In this document: piece by piece, positions 17,180-26,634 of the stretch
Numbering within the stretch: the first letter of the stretch is position 1
How the letters are laid out: each line of letters begins with the position of its first letter
Assembly (NCBI RefSeq): GCF_003762835.1
Contig: NZ_RJWA01000002.1
Location: 496,001-560,000, forward strand
DNA: 64,000 nt
DNA from: Micromonospora sp. HM5-17
Lineage (GTDB): Bacteria > Actinomycetota > Actinomycetes > Mycobacteriales > Micromonosporaceae
Direction of reading: 5' to 3'
The notes under the pieces: model-generated
What the model saw: the letters and a program-made list of their open reading frames with translations, nothing else
Told to the model about the DNA's origin: nothing
Databases searched by the model: none
Program-made: the position numbers and the translations under genes

Positions 17180-18001
17180 CTAGGTTCCGGTCCACCGCGG
17201 TCTCCGTTTCTCGGCGAACGCGGTGGGCCCCTCCCGGGCGTCCCGGCTGTGCCGGCGGCGTTCCTCCCACGGATAGTGGCCGGCGAACGCCTCCGGCAGG
17301 CTCAGGTGCGCCGACCTTCCCACCGCCTCCTTGATCGCCCGTACCGACAGCGGCGCACACTCGAGGATGTCGCGTACCCACTCGTCGACCGCCTCGTCCA
17401 GGCGGTCGACCGGCACGACGTCGTTGACCAGGCCGTATCGGTAGGCCTGGGCCGCGTTCATCCGTCGTCCGGTGAGCAGATAACCCATGGCCACCCGGTA
17501 CGGCATCTGCCGGGTCAGCCGGAACACCCCGCCCGCGCCGGGGATCAGTCCCAGCCGCGCCTCCGGCAGGCCGAACACCGCGTTGTCGGCGGCGACGATG
17601 ATGTCGCAGGCCAGCGCCAGTTCGAAGCCGCCGCCGAGCGCGTAGCCGCAGACCCGGGCGATGGTCGGCTTCGTCCAGTCGAACCGCTCGGTGAAGCGCG
17701 GCCAACCGGCGCCCCCGTTGCTACCGAACGACGACGCCCCGGCCGTGCCCGCGCGTACCCGGCCGGCGAGCTCCTTCAGATCCTGGCCCACCGAGAAGGC
17801 CCGGTCGCCGGCGCCGGTCAGCACGGTCAGCCAGATGTCGTCATCGGCGTCGATCTCGTCCCACACCCTGCCGAGCAGCTCGTGAGTGCGCAGGTCCAGC
17901 GCGTTGAGCACCGCCGGGCGGTTCAGGGTCACGTAGGCGACGTGTCCGCGTCGCTCGTAGCGTACGGGCCCGTCTCCGTCCCACGGTTCGACCATGGTCA
18001 C
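17180..18001 (-). CDS. dpgD: Crotonase/enoyl-CoA hydratase, DpgD-like
   Basis: A 273-residue crotonase of standard length. Motifs are [35 protein letters not shown], the oxyanion-hole segment [21 protein letters not shown] and [18 protein letters not shown], whose Glu and Gly are catalytic in hydratases. DpgD assists DpgA and DpgB in making 3,5-dihydroxyphenylacetyl-CoA. The gene lies next to the Dpg operon but on the opposite strand, converging with the amidohydrolase gene at a 7-bp gap. The start is GTG 18001 with a GAGGG site, and an in-frame ATG at 17995 is possible. DpgD is the best guess from context; a fatty-acid or amino-acid-catabolic hydratase is the alternative. Confidence 0.7.
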   Translation of the reverse strand: MTMVEPWDGDGPVRYERRGHVAYVTLNRPAVLNALDLRTHELLGRVWDEIDADDDIWLTVLTGAGDRAFSVGQDLKELAGRVRAGTAGASSFGSNGGAGWPRFTERFDWTKPTIARVCGYALGGGFELALACDIIVAADNAVFGLPEARLGLIPGAGGVFRLTRQMPYRVAMGYLLTGRRMNAAQAYRYGLVNDVVPVDRLDEAVDEWVRDILECAPLSVRAIKEAVGRSAHLSLPEAFAGHYPWEERRRHSRDAREGPTAFAEKRRPRWTGT

Positions 18002-18046
18002 AGTATGCCCTCGGGAGGCGCTTCCGGCGGGCCCGCGGTCGTGGGC

Positions 18047-18349
18047 TCAGCCACGCTTCATGAGGCGGCCGACCGCGGCCATCATCTCCGTGGCCATCTC
18101 GTCGGCCCGGCCCTCGGCGGCACCCTCGCGCATGCAGTGCCGCGCGTGCCCGTCGAGCAGCCCGAGGGCGACCTTGTCCAGCGCCGCCTGAATCGCCGAG
18201 ATCTGGGTGAGGACATCGATGCAGTACCGGTCGTCCTCGACCATCTTCTCGATCCCGCGGACCTGGCCCTCGATGCGTCGTAGCCGGGCGAGCAGCTGGT
18301 CCTTGCTGGCGGTGTAGCCGCGGGTCGGATGGGCGGCAGGTGCTGTCAT
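18047..18349 (-). CDS. csoR: Copper-sensing repressor CsoR
   Basis: A 100-residue all-helical repressor. The Cu(I) ligands sit at family spacing: Cys43 in RYCIDVLTQI, His68 and Cys72 in LLDGHARHC. The N-terminal LLARLRRIEGQVRGIEKMVEDD is the family hallmark. CsoR releases DNA when it binds Cu(I). ATG 18349 is preferred over the upstream TTG because the family begins near here. A TATAGT -10 box lies only 7 bp before this ATG, suggesting a leaderless mRNA. The gene diverges from copZ-copA and has its own palindromic operator upstream. Confidence 0.93.
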   Translation of the reverse strand: MTAPAAHPTRGYTASKDQLLARLRRIEGQVRGIEKMVEDDRYCIDVLTQISAIQAALDKVALGLLDGHARHCMREGAAEGRADEMATEMMAAVGRLMKRG

Positions 18350-18375
18350 GCCGGCAACTATAGCCAACCCCGGGA

Positions 18376-18390
18376 ACCCCCCCGGGGGTA
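18376..18390 (-). promoter_or_regulatory. CsoR operator upstream of csoR
   Basis: ACCCCCCCGGGGGTA at 18376-18390 is a GC-rich palindrome of the CsoR type (G/C tracts flanked by TA). It lies 26 bp upstream of the csoR start and covers the -35 side of the TATAGT (18357-18362) promoter, consistent with autoregulation. Confidence 0.7.
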
Positions 18391-18438
18391 TTGTGTCATC
18401 CCGTCTCGTCTGCCACCCCCGCCATGTCCGGGATCACC

Positions 18439-18467
18439 TTGATACCCCCTGGGGGTAGGGGTATGGT
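18439..18467 (+). promoter_or_regulatory. Copper-regulated promoter with CsoR operator between -35 and -10
   Basis: TTGATA (18439-18444) and TATGGT (18462-18467) are separated by 17 bp. The perfect palindrome TACCCCCTGGGGGTA (18443-18457) fills the spacer. This is the classical position for CsoR repression. The promoter reads into copZ, 84 bp downstream. Confidence 0.8.
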
Positions 18468-18550
18468 GCTCGGTGGGCGTCGGGGTGGCGCTCCGCCACC
18501 CCCACCACGGCGGGTGCCGCCGTGGTGGGACGAGACCAGAGGAGAAATCG

Positions 18551-18754
18551 ATGCAGACGACCTACACCGTGTCCGGTATGACCTGCGGCCACTGCGTCAA
18601 CTCGGTCCAGGCCGAGGTAAGCAAGCTGTCCGGTGTGACGGACGTGCGGGTCGACCTGACGAGCGGCGCCGTCACCGTCACCAGCGAGGGCCCGCTGGAC
18701 GAGGCGGCGGTCCGCGCCGCCGTGGAAGAGGCGGGCTACGAACTCGTCAGCTGA
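18551..18754 (+). CDS. copZ: Copper chaperone, HMA domain
   Basis: A 67-residue heavy-metal-associated domain with the Cu(I) motif GMTCGHC and the ferredoxin-like pattern ending AVRAAVEEAGYELVS. It carries Cu(I) to the P1B ATPase encoded two genes downstream. ATG 18551 follows GAGGAGAAATCG; a longer upstream frame has no homology. It is the first gene of the CsoR-controlled unit. Confidence 0.93.
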   Translation: MQTTYTVSGMTCGHCVNSVQAEVSKLSGVTDVRVDLTSGAVTVTSEGPLDEAAVRAAVEEAGYELVS

Positions 18755-18782
18755 CATCGAGGACCGGAACAGAGCAGGTGGC

Positions 18783-19754
18783 ATGAGAACGTCGATCAAG
18801 ATGGGTGGCTACGTGGCGGGGCTGGCGGCGATCTTCGTCGCGGCCCTGGGCGTCGGTGGGGCGGTCGGCTCTGGCAGCCGGCCCGCCCCCGGCGGTCACA
18901 ACGCCGGACACGCCGGTGACCGCCGGGAGGCCGACGCGGTGGCCGGCGCCGGCACGACGCCCGGCGGGCTCCAGGTGGCCCAGGACGGGTACCGGCTCGC
19001 GCCGGTCACCACCAGCCTGACCCCCGGCGGCACATCCGCCTTCGCGTTCCGGCTGATCGGCCCGGACGGTCGTCCGGTCACCGACTACACCCCGACCCAC
19101 GACAAGAACCTGCACCTGATCGCAGTGCGCCGTGACCTGTCCGGGTTCCAGCACCTGCACCCGGCGATGGCCGACGACGGCACCTGGACGACACCGCTCG
19201 CGGTCGAGGCGGCCGGACAGTACCGGCTCATCGCCGACTTCCAGCCGGCCGCCCGCGCCGAGGCGCTGACCCTCGGCGTCGACGTGCCCGCGCCCGGCGG
19301 GTACGAGCCCCGGCCGTTGCCCGCCCCCGCGCGTACCGCGGTGGTGGACGGCTACACCGTCACCCTCGCCGGTGACCTGGTTCCCGGGACGGGCTCGACG
19401 CTCACGCTCACCGTGTCCAGGGACGGCCGACCGGTCACCGACCTCCAGCCCCACCTCGCCGCGTACGGGCACCTGGTGGCGCTGCGCGACGGCGACCTGG
19501 CCTACCTGCACGTCCATCCCGAGGGAGCCCCGGGCGACGGGCGTACCCCGGCCGGACCGGACATCACCTTCCACGTGCAGGTGCCCTCGGCCGGTGCCTA
19601 CCGGCTGTTCCTGGACTTCCAGCACGCCGGGACCGTCCGCACCGCGGAGTTCACCGCCTACGCCGGCGACGTGGCCACCACCCGTCCACCCACGTCCCCT
19701 CGGTCGACACCCAGCCCGTCCGCCGGGCACGACACCGGTCACACCCACGGCTGA
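18783..19754 (+). CDS. Secreted/membrane-anchored protein of the copper operon
   Basis: A 323-residue protein with an N-terminal membrane or signal segment ([22 protein letters not shown]) and a His-rich N-terminal patch ([12 protein letters not shown]). Two beta-sandwich-like modules follow, each with a His-rich strand: [22 protein letters not shown] and [21 protein letters not shown]. The tail GHDTGHTHG is also His-rich. Similar proteins occur beside copZ/copA in actinomycetes. The paired HLHP and HVHP motifs suggest extracytoplasmic copper binding, which is an inference. It lies 28 bp after copZ and 26 bp before copA, so it is in the same operon. Confidence 0.8.
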   Translation: MRTSIKMGGYVAGLAAIFVAALGVGGAVGSGSRPAPGGHNAGHAGDRREADAVAGAGTTPGGLQVAQDGYRLAPVTTSLTPGGTSAFAFRLIGPDGRPVTDYTPTHDKNLHLIAVRRDLSGFQHLHPAMADDGTWTTPLAVEAAGQYRLIADFQPAARAEALTLGVDVPAPGGYEPRPLPAPARTAVVDGYTVTLAGDLVPGTGSTLTLTVSRDGRPVTDLQPHLAAYGHLVALRDGDLAYLHVHPEGAPGDGRTPAGPDITFHVQVPSAGAYRLFLDFQHAGTVRTAEFTAYAGDVATTRPPTSPRSTPSPSAGHDTGHTHG

Positions 19755-19780
19755 GCAAGACCCGCACGAGGAGTAGACAG

Positions 19781-22048
19781 ATGACGTCCGGCCGACCACT
19801 GCCCACGGCCGTCAACCAGATCGAGCTGGCGATCGGTGGTATGACCTGCGCCTCCTGCGCGGCTCGGATCGAGAAGAAGCTCAACCGGCTCGACGGGGTG
19901 ACCGCCACGGTCAACTACGCCACCGAGAAGGCCACCATCACCGTCGACGACCCCGCGGTCACCGTGCAGGACCTGATCGCGACGGTGGAGCAGACCGGGT
20001 ACACCGCGGAACTGCCCACGCCGCCACCGGCCGCCGACGCCCGCGACGAGCCGGACGAACCCGTCGACGAGCTGTCCTCCCTGCGTACCCGGCTGTGGGT
20101 GTCGCTGGTGCTGACGATTCCGGTGATCGTCCTGGCCATGGTGCCGGCCTGGCAGTTCACCAACTGGCAGTGGCTCTCGCTCACCCTCGCCGCCCCCGTC
20201 GTCGTCTACGGCGGGCTGCCGTTCCACCGGGCGGCCTGGGTCAACCTGCGCCACGGCGCCGCGACCATGGACACCCTGGTGTCGCTCGGCACCCTCGCCG
20301 CGTTCGGCTGGTCGCTGTGGGCGCTGTTCTTCGGCACCGCCGGCGAACCCGGGATGACCCACCCGTTCAGCCTCGACATCGGCGGCAGCGACGGCGCCGG
20401 CACCATCTACCTGGAGGCCGCCGCCGGGGTCACCCTGTTCATCCTCGCCGGCCGCTACTTCGAGGCCCGCGCCAAGCGTCGGGCTGGCGCGGCGCTGCGC
20501 GCCCTGCTGCAGCTGGGCGCCAAGGACGTCGCGGTGCTGCGCGACGGCGCCGAGGTCCGGATCCCGGTCGACCAGCTCACGGTCGGGGACCGGTTCGTCG
20601 TCCGCCCCGGGGAGAAGATCGCCACCGACGGCGTGATCGAGGACGGTGTCTCGGCGGTCGACGCCAGCATGCTCACCGGCGAGTCGGTCCCGGTGGAGGT
20701 CACCCAGGGGGACGCGGTCGTCGGTGCGACGGTCAACGTCGGCGGCCGGCTCGTGGTACGGGCGACCCGGGTCGGCGCCGACACCCAGCTTGCCCAGATG
20801 GCGAAGCTGGTGGAGCAGGCGCAGACCGGCAAGGCCGCCGTGCAGCGCCTCGCCGACCGGATCTCCGGGGTCTTCGTACCGGTCGTCATCGCCCTCGCCG
20901 TCGCCACCCTGGGCTACTGGATCGGCACCGGCAACGGCCTCACGGCGGCCTTCACCGCCGCGGTCGCGGTCCTGATCATCGCCTGCCCCTGTGCCCTCGG
21001 CCTGGCCACCCCGACCGCGCTGCTGGTCGGCACCGGCCGTGGCGCCCAGCTCGGCATCCTCATCAAGGGCCCCGAGGTGCTCGAGTCCACCCGGACCGTC
21101 GACACCGTCGTACTGGACAAGACCGGCACCGTCACCACCGGCCGGATGGGCCTGCTCGACGTCGTCACGGCCGACGGACAGGACGCCGACGAGGCGCTTC
21201 GGCTGGCCGGCGTGGTCGAGGCCGGTTCCGAGCACCCGATCGCCCAGGCCATCGTCGCCGGTGCCACCGACCGGGTCGGACCGCTGCCGCGGGTGACCGG
21301 ATTCGCCAACGCCGAGGGGCTCGGCGTCACCGGCACCGTCGACGGCCGGCAGATCGTCGTCGGACGTGAGCGGCTGATGCGTGAACACGGGCTGGACCTG
21401 CCCGAGGAGCTACGCCAGGCGCTCGCCGACGCCGAGGCGAAGGGACGTACGGCGGTCCTCGCCGGCTGGGCCGGACAGGTACGGGCGGTGCTCGTGGTCG
21501 CCGACACGGTCAAACCGACCAGCCGGCAGGCGGTCGCGGCGCTACGGCGCCTCGGCCTGACCCCGATCCTGCTCACCGGCGACAACACCACCGTGGCCCG
21601 CGCCGTGGCGGCGGAGGTCGGCATCGACGAGGTCGTCGCGGAGGTGTTGCCGGCCGACAAGGTCGACGTCGTCCGGCGGCTCCAGGCCGAGGGGAAGGTC
21701 GTGGCCATGGTCGGCGACGGTGTCAACGACGCCGCCGCGCTCGCCCAGGCCGACCTCGGCCTGGCCATGGGCACCGGCACCGACGTCGCGATCGAGGCCT
21801 CCGACCTCACCCTGGTCCGGGGTGACCTGATGGCCGCCGTCGACGCGATCCGACTCTCCCGGCGCACCCTGGCCACGATCAAGGGCAACCTGTTCTGGGC
21901 CTTCGCCTACAACGTCGCGGCGCTGCCGCTGGCCGCCGCCGGCATGCTCAACCCGATGATCGCCGGCGCGGCGATGGCGTTCTCGTCGGTCTTCGTCGTG
22001 GCCAACAGCCTGCGGTTGCGGGGCTTCACCCCGGTACGTCAGCCGTAG
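19781..22048 (+). CDS. copA: Cu(+)-exporting P1B-type ATPase
   Basis: A 755-residue P1B-1 ATPase. Order: an N-terminal HMA domain with GMTCASC (residues about 17-27), six to eight membrane helices, the phosphatase loop [10 protein letters not shown], the transmembrane metal site CPC in [12 protein letters not shown] (C402, C404), the phosphorylated Asp in VLDKTGTVT (D446), the HP motif in [11 protein letters not shown], and the hinge [12 protein letters not shown]. It pumps Cu(I) out of the cytoplasm. The start is ATG 19781 behind GAGGAG. It is the last gene of the copZ operon under the CsoR operator. Confidence 0.96.
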   Translation: MTSGRPLPTAVNQIELAIGGMTCASCAARIEKKLNRLDGVTATVNYATEKATITVDDPAVTVQDLIATVEQTGYTAELPTPPPAADARDEPDEPVDELSSLRTRLWVSLVLTIPVIVLAMVPAWQFTNWQWLSLTLAAPVVVYGGLPFHRAAWVNLRHGAATMDTLVSLGTLAAFGWSLWALFFGTAGEPGMTHPFSLDIGGSDGAGTIYLEAAAGVTLFILAGRYFEARAKRRAGAALRALLQLGAKDVAVLRDGAEVRIPVDQLTVGDRFVVRPGEKIATDGVIEDGVSAVDASMLTGESVPVEVTQGDAVVGATVNVGGRLVVRATRVGADTQLAQMAKLVEQAQTGKAAVQRLADRISGVFVPVVIALAVATLGYWIGTGNGLTAAFTAAVAVLIIACPCALGLATPTALLVGTGRGAQLGILIKGPEVLESTRTVDTVVLDKTGTVTTGRMGLLDVVTADGQDADEALRLAGVVEAGSEHPIAQAIVAGATDRVGPLPRVTGFANAEGLGVTGTVDGRQIVVGRERLMREHGLDLPEELRQALADAEAKGRTAVLAGWAGQVRAVLVVADTVKPTSRQAVAALRRLGLTPILLTGDNTTVARAVAAEVGIDEVVAEVLPADKVDVVRRLQAEGKVVAMVGDGVNDAAALAQADLGLAMGTGTDVAIEASDLTLVRGDLMAAVDAIRLSRRTLATIKGNLFWAFAYNVAALPLAAAGMLNPMIAGAAMAFSSVFVVANSLRLRGFTPVRQP

Positions 22049-22316
22049 CAGCATCGGATGGGCCGTCGGACCCGCGGCGACCCGTGGTCCACCCGCCGAA
22101 CCCCGACGCAGCGGCCGGTCGGTCGGCTCGGACCCGGGGGCGAGACACCCGACCTCGCGACGCGGGCAGACGCCGTCCCCTGACCGCGCCATTCCTCCGA
22201 CCGTCCCGAATGGTGAGCAGACGGCGGATGCCGGTAGCCGGCAGCGCCGACCTGCGGGGCCAGGCCGAGGGGTCGCGTCCGCCGCGGGGCGCCACGGCGG
22301 TGGGGTCGGGGCGCGG

Positions 22317-23294
22317 TCAGCAGGGGTTGGTGGCGGTGCCGCGCTCGGTCAGCCGCCGGCTCCCGACCACCACCTCGACGGTCCAGGTCGCGGATGGACG
22401 GCTGAGGAATTCGCTGCCCTCCGGCGGTACGGTCTGGGTCAGCCGGCTCGTGCCCTCGCCCCACATCTCCTGGTTCCACTCTGACATGCCCACGTCCGGG
22501 TCGATCGGAATCGAGGCCAGGCCAAAGGTGCCGACGCCGTTGTGCACCCGCGCCTGGAGGGTGACGCCCCAGTAGCCGCCGCCGTAGCAGCTCGGCGAGG
22601 CGCTGACGGTCAGTGACGGGGTGGACGTCGACCCGGTCGGCGGCCGGGTGGTTCTCGACGGGGTGGCAGCCGGTCTGCGGATGCTGCCGCTGGTGCCGCC
22701 ACTCGTGGTGTTCCGGGAGGTGCCAACGGGACGGGCGGTCGTACCGGTCGGTGGGCCGGAGCGCCCGCGCGACGGTGACGGCGTGACCGTGGGTCCGGAG
22801 GCGGCGGTCGGGCTGGACGTCGTCGTGGCGGAGGGGAGTGGGGTGGCGTTGCCGGTGGGCCAGGGTGGGGCGGCGGGCGGTTCGAGGGCCTGCGGCGTCG
22901 GTCGCTCAGGGTCGTGGACGAGTACGACGATCGCGGCGACCAACGTGATCGCGAGGAGCGCGGCGGCGGCGACCAGCCGGTGGCCGGACCGGTGACTGGT
23001 GGCGTCGGATGCCGGTCTCCCGCCGGTCGGTTGTTTCCGCGCACCGGCGGCCGTCGACACGGCGGGACGGCTCGTTGTCCCCGTCGCCGGCGGAGCGACG
23101 TCGCCGCCAGAGGAAGGCGCAGCGGTGCCCTCACCGGCCGCGGCGGAGGTTGTGGTGGACCTCGCCGGATCCGCCGTGGCGGCTCCGGCTGGCTCGGTGG
23201 CGGGCTCCGGTGCAGCGAGTCGGGCGCCGCACTCCGGTCTCAGGCAGTACGTCGCGCCGGGCTCGGCGACCTCGCCACACGTCGGACAGATCAC
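22317..23294 (-). CDS. Zinc-ribbon, single-pass membrane protein with Ser/Thr/Pro-rich linker
   Basis: A 325-residue protein of unknown function. Residues 1-26 are a zinc ribbon (CPTCGEV and CLRPECGARL). A low-complexity Ala/Thr/Pro region follows, then one membrane helix near residue 115 (LVAAAALLAITLVAAIVVLV). A Ser/Thr/Pro-rich external linker leads to a C-terminal domain of about 85 residues containing SCYGGGYWGVTLQARV and ending with Cys. The layout implies a cytoplasmic ribbon and an extracellular beta domain. The start is GTG 23294 with GAGG upstream. It sits alone, downstream of a hairpin that ends the neighbouring gene. Confidence 0.7.
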   Translation of the reverse strand: MICPTCGEVAEPGATYCLRPECGARLAAPEPATEPAGAATADPARSTTTSAAAGEGTAAPSSGGDVAPPATGTTSRPAVSTAAGARKQPTGGRPASDATSHRSGHRLVAAAALLAITLVAAIVVLVHDPERPTPQALEPPAAPPWPTGNATPLPSATTTSSPTAASGPTVTPSPSRGRSGPPTGTTARPVGTSRNTTSGGTSGSIRRPAATPSRTTRPPTGSTSTPSLTVSASPSCYGGGYWGVTLQARVHNGVGTFGLASIPIDPDVGMSEWNQEMWGEGTSRLTQTVPPEGSEFLSRPSATWTVEVVVGSRRLTERGTATNPC

Positions 23295-23853
23295 GCGGGC
23301 CTCACTTCACGGCCGTCACACCTCGGCGGTGTGATCTGCTCGGATGAGCGGATGTGATCATGCATCCGTCGACCACGGGCGCGCAACCGGCCTCCCGGCA
23401 CCCGCGCTGCGGTTTCGAACAACAGGGTCGGCTGTCGAGGCGTCTGCGGCATTGGGAGCCAACGGTCTCCACCGCACCGTCGTCCACCCTGGTGCACCGG
23501 ACCGTCCGGCCGCGGATGCCTTCACCGGTACGCCGGCCCGGGCGCCACATGTGCGCGTCCTGTGCGCGAGGCGTCGAGGATGGGTCCAACGGTGCCGCCG
23601 ATGTATCGGGTCGACGATGCCGGTGCGGGGCGGGTGTGCCGGGCGCGGACCAGGCAGACGGAGCCCAGCCACCCGCCCCAGCCCTCGCGGCGACGGCATC
23701 GCCCCGGCGCCCTACCCGTGGTCGATCGGTCCGAACGCCGCGGGTAGGGCGCGAGGGCTCTCATTGTCGGTGGGACGGCACGCGGGGCGGCACGGATCTG
23801 AACACTCCGCGGGGCCCTGACCATCTCCCGTGCCGGGGGTGAGGCGTTTCAGC
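23295..23853. other. Intergenic region with a hairpin; no supported gene
   Basis: About 560 bp between two minus-strand genes. Open frames exist on both strands, but their translations are Arg/Pro/Ser-rich with no motif or ribosome site, as expected of chance frames at this GC content. The one structured element is the inverted repeat at 23707-23752. Confidence 0.5.
23707..23752 (-). terminator. Perfect 12-bp inverted repeat, probable terminator
   Basis: GCGCCCTACCCG (23707-23718) and CGGGTAGGGCGC (23741-23752) pair perfectly around a 22-base loop. It lies about 100 bp after the stop of the frameshifted repeat-protein gene. It has no T-run, as is common for actinomycete terminators. Confidence 0.55.
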
Positions 23854-25079
23854 TCACGGCGTGACCCTGAACACCTGGCCGGCGGAGTGGGGGCCGCCGA
23901 ACGTGTTCGTGCCGTAGAGGTTGCCCGCCGAATCGCGGATCAGGCCGCGTACGAGCCGGTGCCGTCGAAGGTGTGGAGAACGCTCTGGGTCCAGCCTCCG
24001 CCGGACGGCGACAGCTGGTAGACGACACCGCCCACGCCGAAGGCGCCACCGGAGGTCGTGCCGTACAGGTTGCCCGCGGGATCGGCGATGACCCCGGCGT
24101 ACGGCGAGTGACCGTTGGCACCGCCCGGGAAGTCGAAGATCACGCTCGTGGTCCACGTCGCCCCGGACCGCGTCAGCCGGAACACCGTCCCGTTGCCGCT
24201 GGCCCCGCCCTCGATCGTGGTGCCGTAGATGGTGCCGGCGGCGTCGAGGTACAGGCTGCCGGTCGGGTTCGCCCCGTCACTGCCCCCCGCGAAGTGGTGC
24301 AGCACGGTCTCGGTCCAGGTGGTGCCGCTCGGCGACAGTTGGAAGACGACGCCGGCGTTGGCGGACCCGCCCTCGATGGTGACGCCGTACAGGTTTCCGG
24401 ACTGGTCGAAGACCAGCGCTCCCCGGCCACCCGGATGCCGGCCGTCCACGCCGTCGGCCCGGAAGTGGTGCAACACGGTCTGGGTCCAGCCGCCGCTGTC
24501 GTCGGACGAGAGCATGAAGACGACGCCCTGGCCGTACCGCCCGCCCCGGCTCGCCGTCCCGTAGAGGTTGCCGCTCGCGTCCACCGTCACGCCGCCGGTC
24601 GGCAGTCCGCCGTCGGTGCCGCCGGTGAAGCTGTACAGGAGGCGGTACGTCCAGGTGCCGTCCGGACGCGGCGACATCCGGAACACGACGCCGTGACCGG
24701 CCGCGCCGCCCTGGTAGGCGGTGCCGTAGAGATTGCCCTGGGCATCGATGGCCAGCGGGCCCTGGGGGAGCCGGCCGGTGGCGGGTGTGAACGTGTGGAG
24801 GGTGGTCTTGGTCCACCCTGACCCGCTGGGCCTCAGCTGGTAGACCGTACCGTCGCCGGACCCGCCGAAGGTGGTCGTGCCGTACAGGTTTCCGGCGGAG
24901 TCGAAGACGACGGGACCCTGCGGGTTTGCCCCGTCGCTGCCACCGCCGAAGCTGTACAGCACCGTCGCGGCGTGCGCCGACGCGCCCGTCGCCGACATCG
25001 GCATCGCCGTCACCGCCACCGCTACCGCCGCGGAGATGACGAGCAGCCGAGCTCTCGCCGCGGGATACCTGGCTCGCAT
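23854..25079 (-). pseudogene. Secreted GloVer-type tandem-repeat protein, frameshifted near its 3' end
   Basis: A secreted protein built from repeats of about 40-50 residues of the type VLYSFGGGSDGANPQGP followed by FDSAGNLYGTTTFGG, matching the GloVer choice-of-anchor repeat. ATG 25079 (AGAGGAG seven bases upstream) opens a signal peptide. The main frame stops at about 23940 after HTFDGTGSYAA. The next frame continues the repeat with GLIRDSAGNLYGTNTFGG and ends RVTP at 23854. One base missing near 23940-23950, or two extra, explains the break. It is either a recent mutation or a sequence error; only the last 30 or so residues are lost. The function is unknown, probably a surface propeller-like protein. 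Confidence 0.75.
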
Positions 25080-25268
25080 CCGAGGACTCCTCTGTGACAA
25101 TGGGTGAGATACTCATCTCTCAGGGTGAGTGCGGCGTCACCGTAACACGCTTGATCGGCGTATATCGATAATCTTGGTCGGTTGGCTGCGTCACAGTGGC
25201 ACGTGTCTGGTGCCGGCGGGCGACGCCGCCGGACATCCGGCGCGGGGAGCCGGTGTCGGCCCGGGTGG

Positions 25269-26297
25269 TCAGGGAGCGACGCTGACGTGCCAGCCGCTGT
25301 GGTCGGTGTGCCGCATCGGATAACGGCGCGCCGGTCCGAGGTCGAGGTCGCCGCTGACGATGAGGTGTTGGACGTCGCCGTCGCCGAGGTGGCGGTAGCC
25401 GGCGGGGACGCAGTCGCGGACGTCCGGCGTGCCGCCGTCCCGCAGGTTCAGGTCGCCGGCGACCAGCACCGGAGCCGCGGAGCCGACCGCGGTCCGCATC
25501 GCGGGAATCTCGACGTGCAGCAGGTGGCGGCACTGGCGGAAGGCCACGGAGGCGGAGGCGAACGTCAGGTGCGTGGTGCAGGCGTAGTAGTTGGCGATCG
25601 CCGCCACGCAGAGCCACACCCGCAACTCGTCCGGGCCGTCGCCCTGCTGCGGGTAGAGGCCGTTGAAGACCGAGAGGCCGGCCCAGCTCTCGGCCCGGAC
25701 CCGGCCGAGGATCCCGACGCCGTACGGCTCACCGTTGTGGCACCGGTACGCCCGGGACGCGTCGAGCCGGTCGGCCGTCGGCTGGAACGCCCAGAACACC
25801 TGGTCGCCCGGGAAACCGCGGGCCAGCGCCGGATACAGGCCGGTCACCACGTCGTCGCGGCAGACCTCGTTCAGGGTCACGATCTGCGGTCGCAGCGCCA
25901 TGATCGCGGCGTACGCCTCCGGTACCGCCCGGCCGTTGTTGAGGGTGGCGTAGCAGGCCGCGAGCCCGCTGTTGCAGAGATTGAGTTGGAGCGTGGTGAA
26001 GGGCGTCCGGTCGGGCGGATCCGGGGCTCCGTCCGGCCGGACGGTACGACCGACCGGATCCTGACTCGGCCCGCCCAACTCGGCGCAGGGACCTCCACCC
26101 GTCGCGGGACAGAACGTCCAGAGCTCCGGTTGTCGCTCCGCCTCCGGTCGGGGTGGATCGGCCCGGACGAGTCCACAGGCCGGAAGCGCCGCCGCCACGA
26201 GCAGTACCCCCGTCGTGACGAGGGCGGCGGGTCGGCGCCGGGGCGTGGCCGCGGAGACGATGCGCCGCAGGATCCGCCACGGAGACGTCCATCGCAC
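25269..26297 (-). CDS. Lipoprotein with endonuclease/exonuclease/phosphatase fold
   Basis: About 342 residues. A membrane-export signal with lipobox LPAC (VTTGVLLVAAALPAC, about residues 30-45) precedes a short Pro-rich linker. The EEP domain contains LQLNLCNSG, IVTLNEVCRDDVV (catalytic Glu), CTTHLT, VLVAGDLNLRDG (Asp and Asn) and a final HTDHSGWHV. These are the DNase I-like metal and His motifs. It probably acts as an extracellular phosphodiesterase or nuclease. The start is GTG 26297, with GGAGG nine bases upstream; the longer upstream frame is Arg-rich and not convincing. Confidence 0.8.
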   Translation of the reverse strand: MRWTSPWRILRRIVSAATPRRRPAALVTTGVLLVAAALPACGLVRADPPRPEAERQPELWTFCPATGGGPCAELGGPSQDPVGRTVRPDGAPDPPDRTPFTTLQLNLCNSGLAACYATLNNGRAVPEAYAAIMALRPQIVTLNEVCRDDVVTGLYPALARGFPGDQVFWAFQPTADRLDASRAYRCHNGEPYGVGILGRVRAESWAGLSVFNGLYPQQGDGPDELRVWLCVAAIANYYACTTHLTFASASVAFRQCRHLLHVEIPAMRTAVGSAAPVLVAGDLNLRDGGTPDVRDCVPAGYRHLGDGDVQHLIVSGDLDLGPARRYPMRHTDHSGWHVSVAP

Positions 26298-26634
26298 GCG
26301 ACAGGTCCTCCACGGACGATCACCCGTCCCGGCGAGGTCGCGACGACGACCCGACCGGATCAGCGGTCCCCGGCTGGCAGCCGTCCGCGTCCGTCGGGCG
26401 TACGGGCGCGGCACGGAGACCAGGGTCCCATCGGACCGGCCGGGCGCACAACACCCGCCGATCGGCGGAGGCGGACCTCCGGCGCGGCCGTCCTCCTCCG
26501 ATCGCCCGCCGACGGCCGTCGGACGGTGGGGGTAAGCTGGCGGACGCCGTGCCCGTGGCCGGCGCCGGACCGCGGGTCGCAGGGGGCGCGTCGCATCCGG
26601 CATGGCTACCCGGGGTCGACGGCGGAGCCGTCCA
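26298..26634. other. Intergenic region upstream of the EEP lipoprotein gene
   Basis: About 340 bp containing only the ribosome site of the lipoprotein gene at its left edge. No gene, clear promoter or strong hairpin was recognised. Confidence 0.5.

Noticed and set aside
23344-23842. Plus-strand frames of about 160 codons in the gap between two minus-strand genes
   Set aside because: There is no ribosome site, no recognisable domain and overlapping alternative frames of equal quality.
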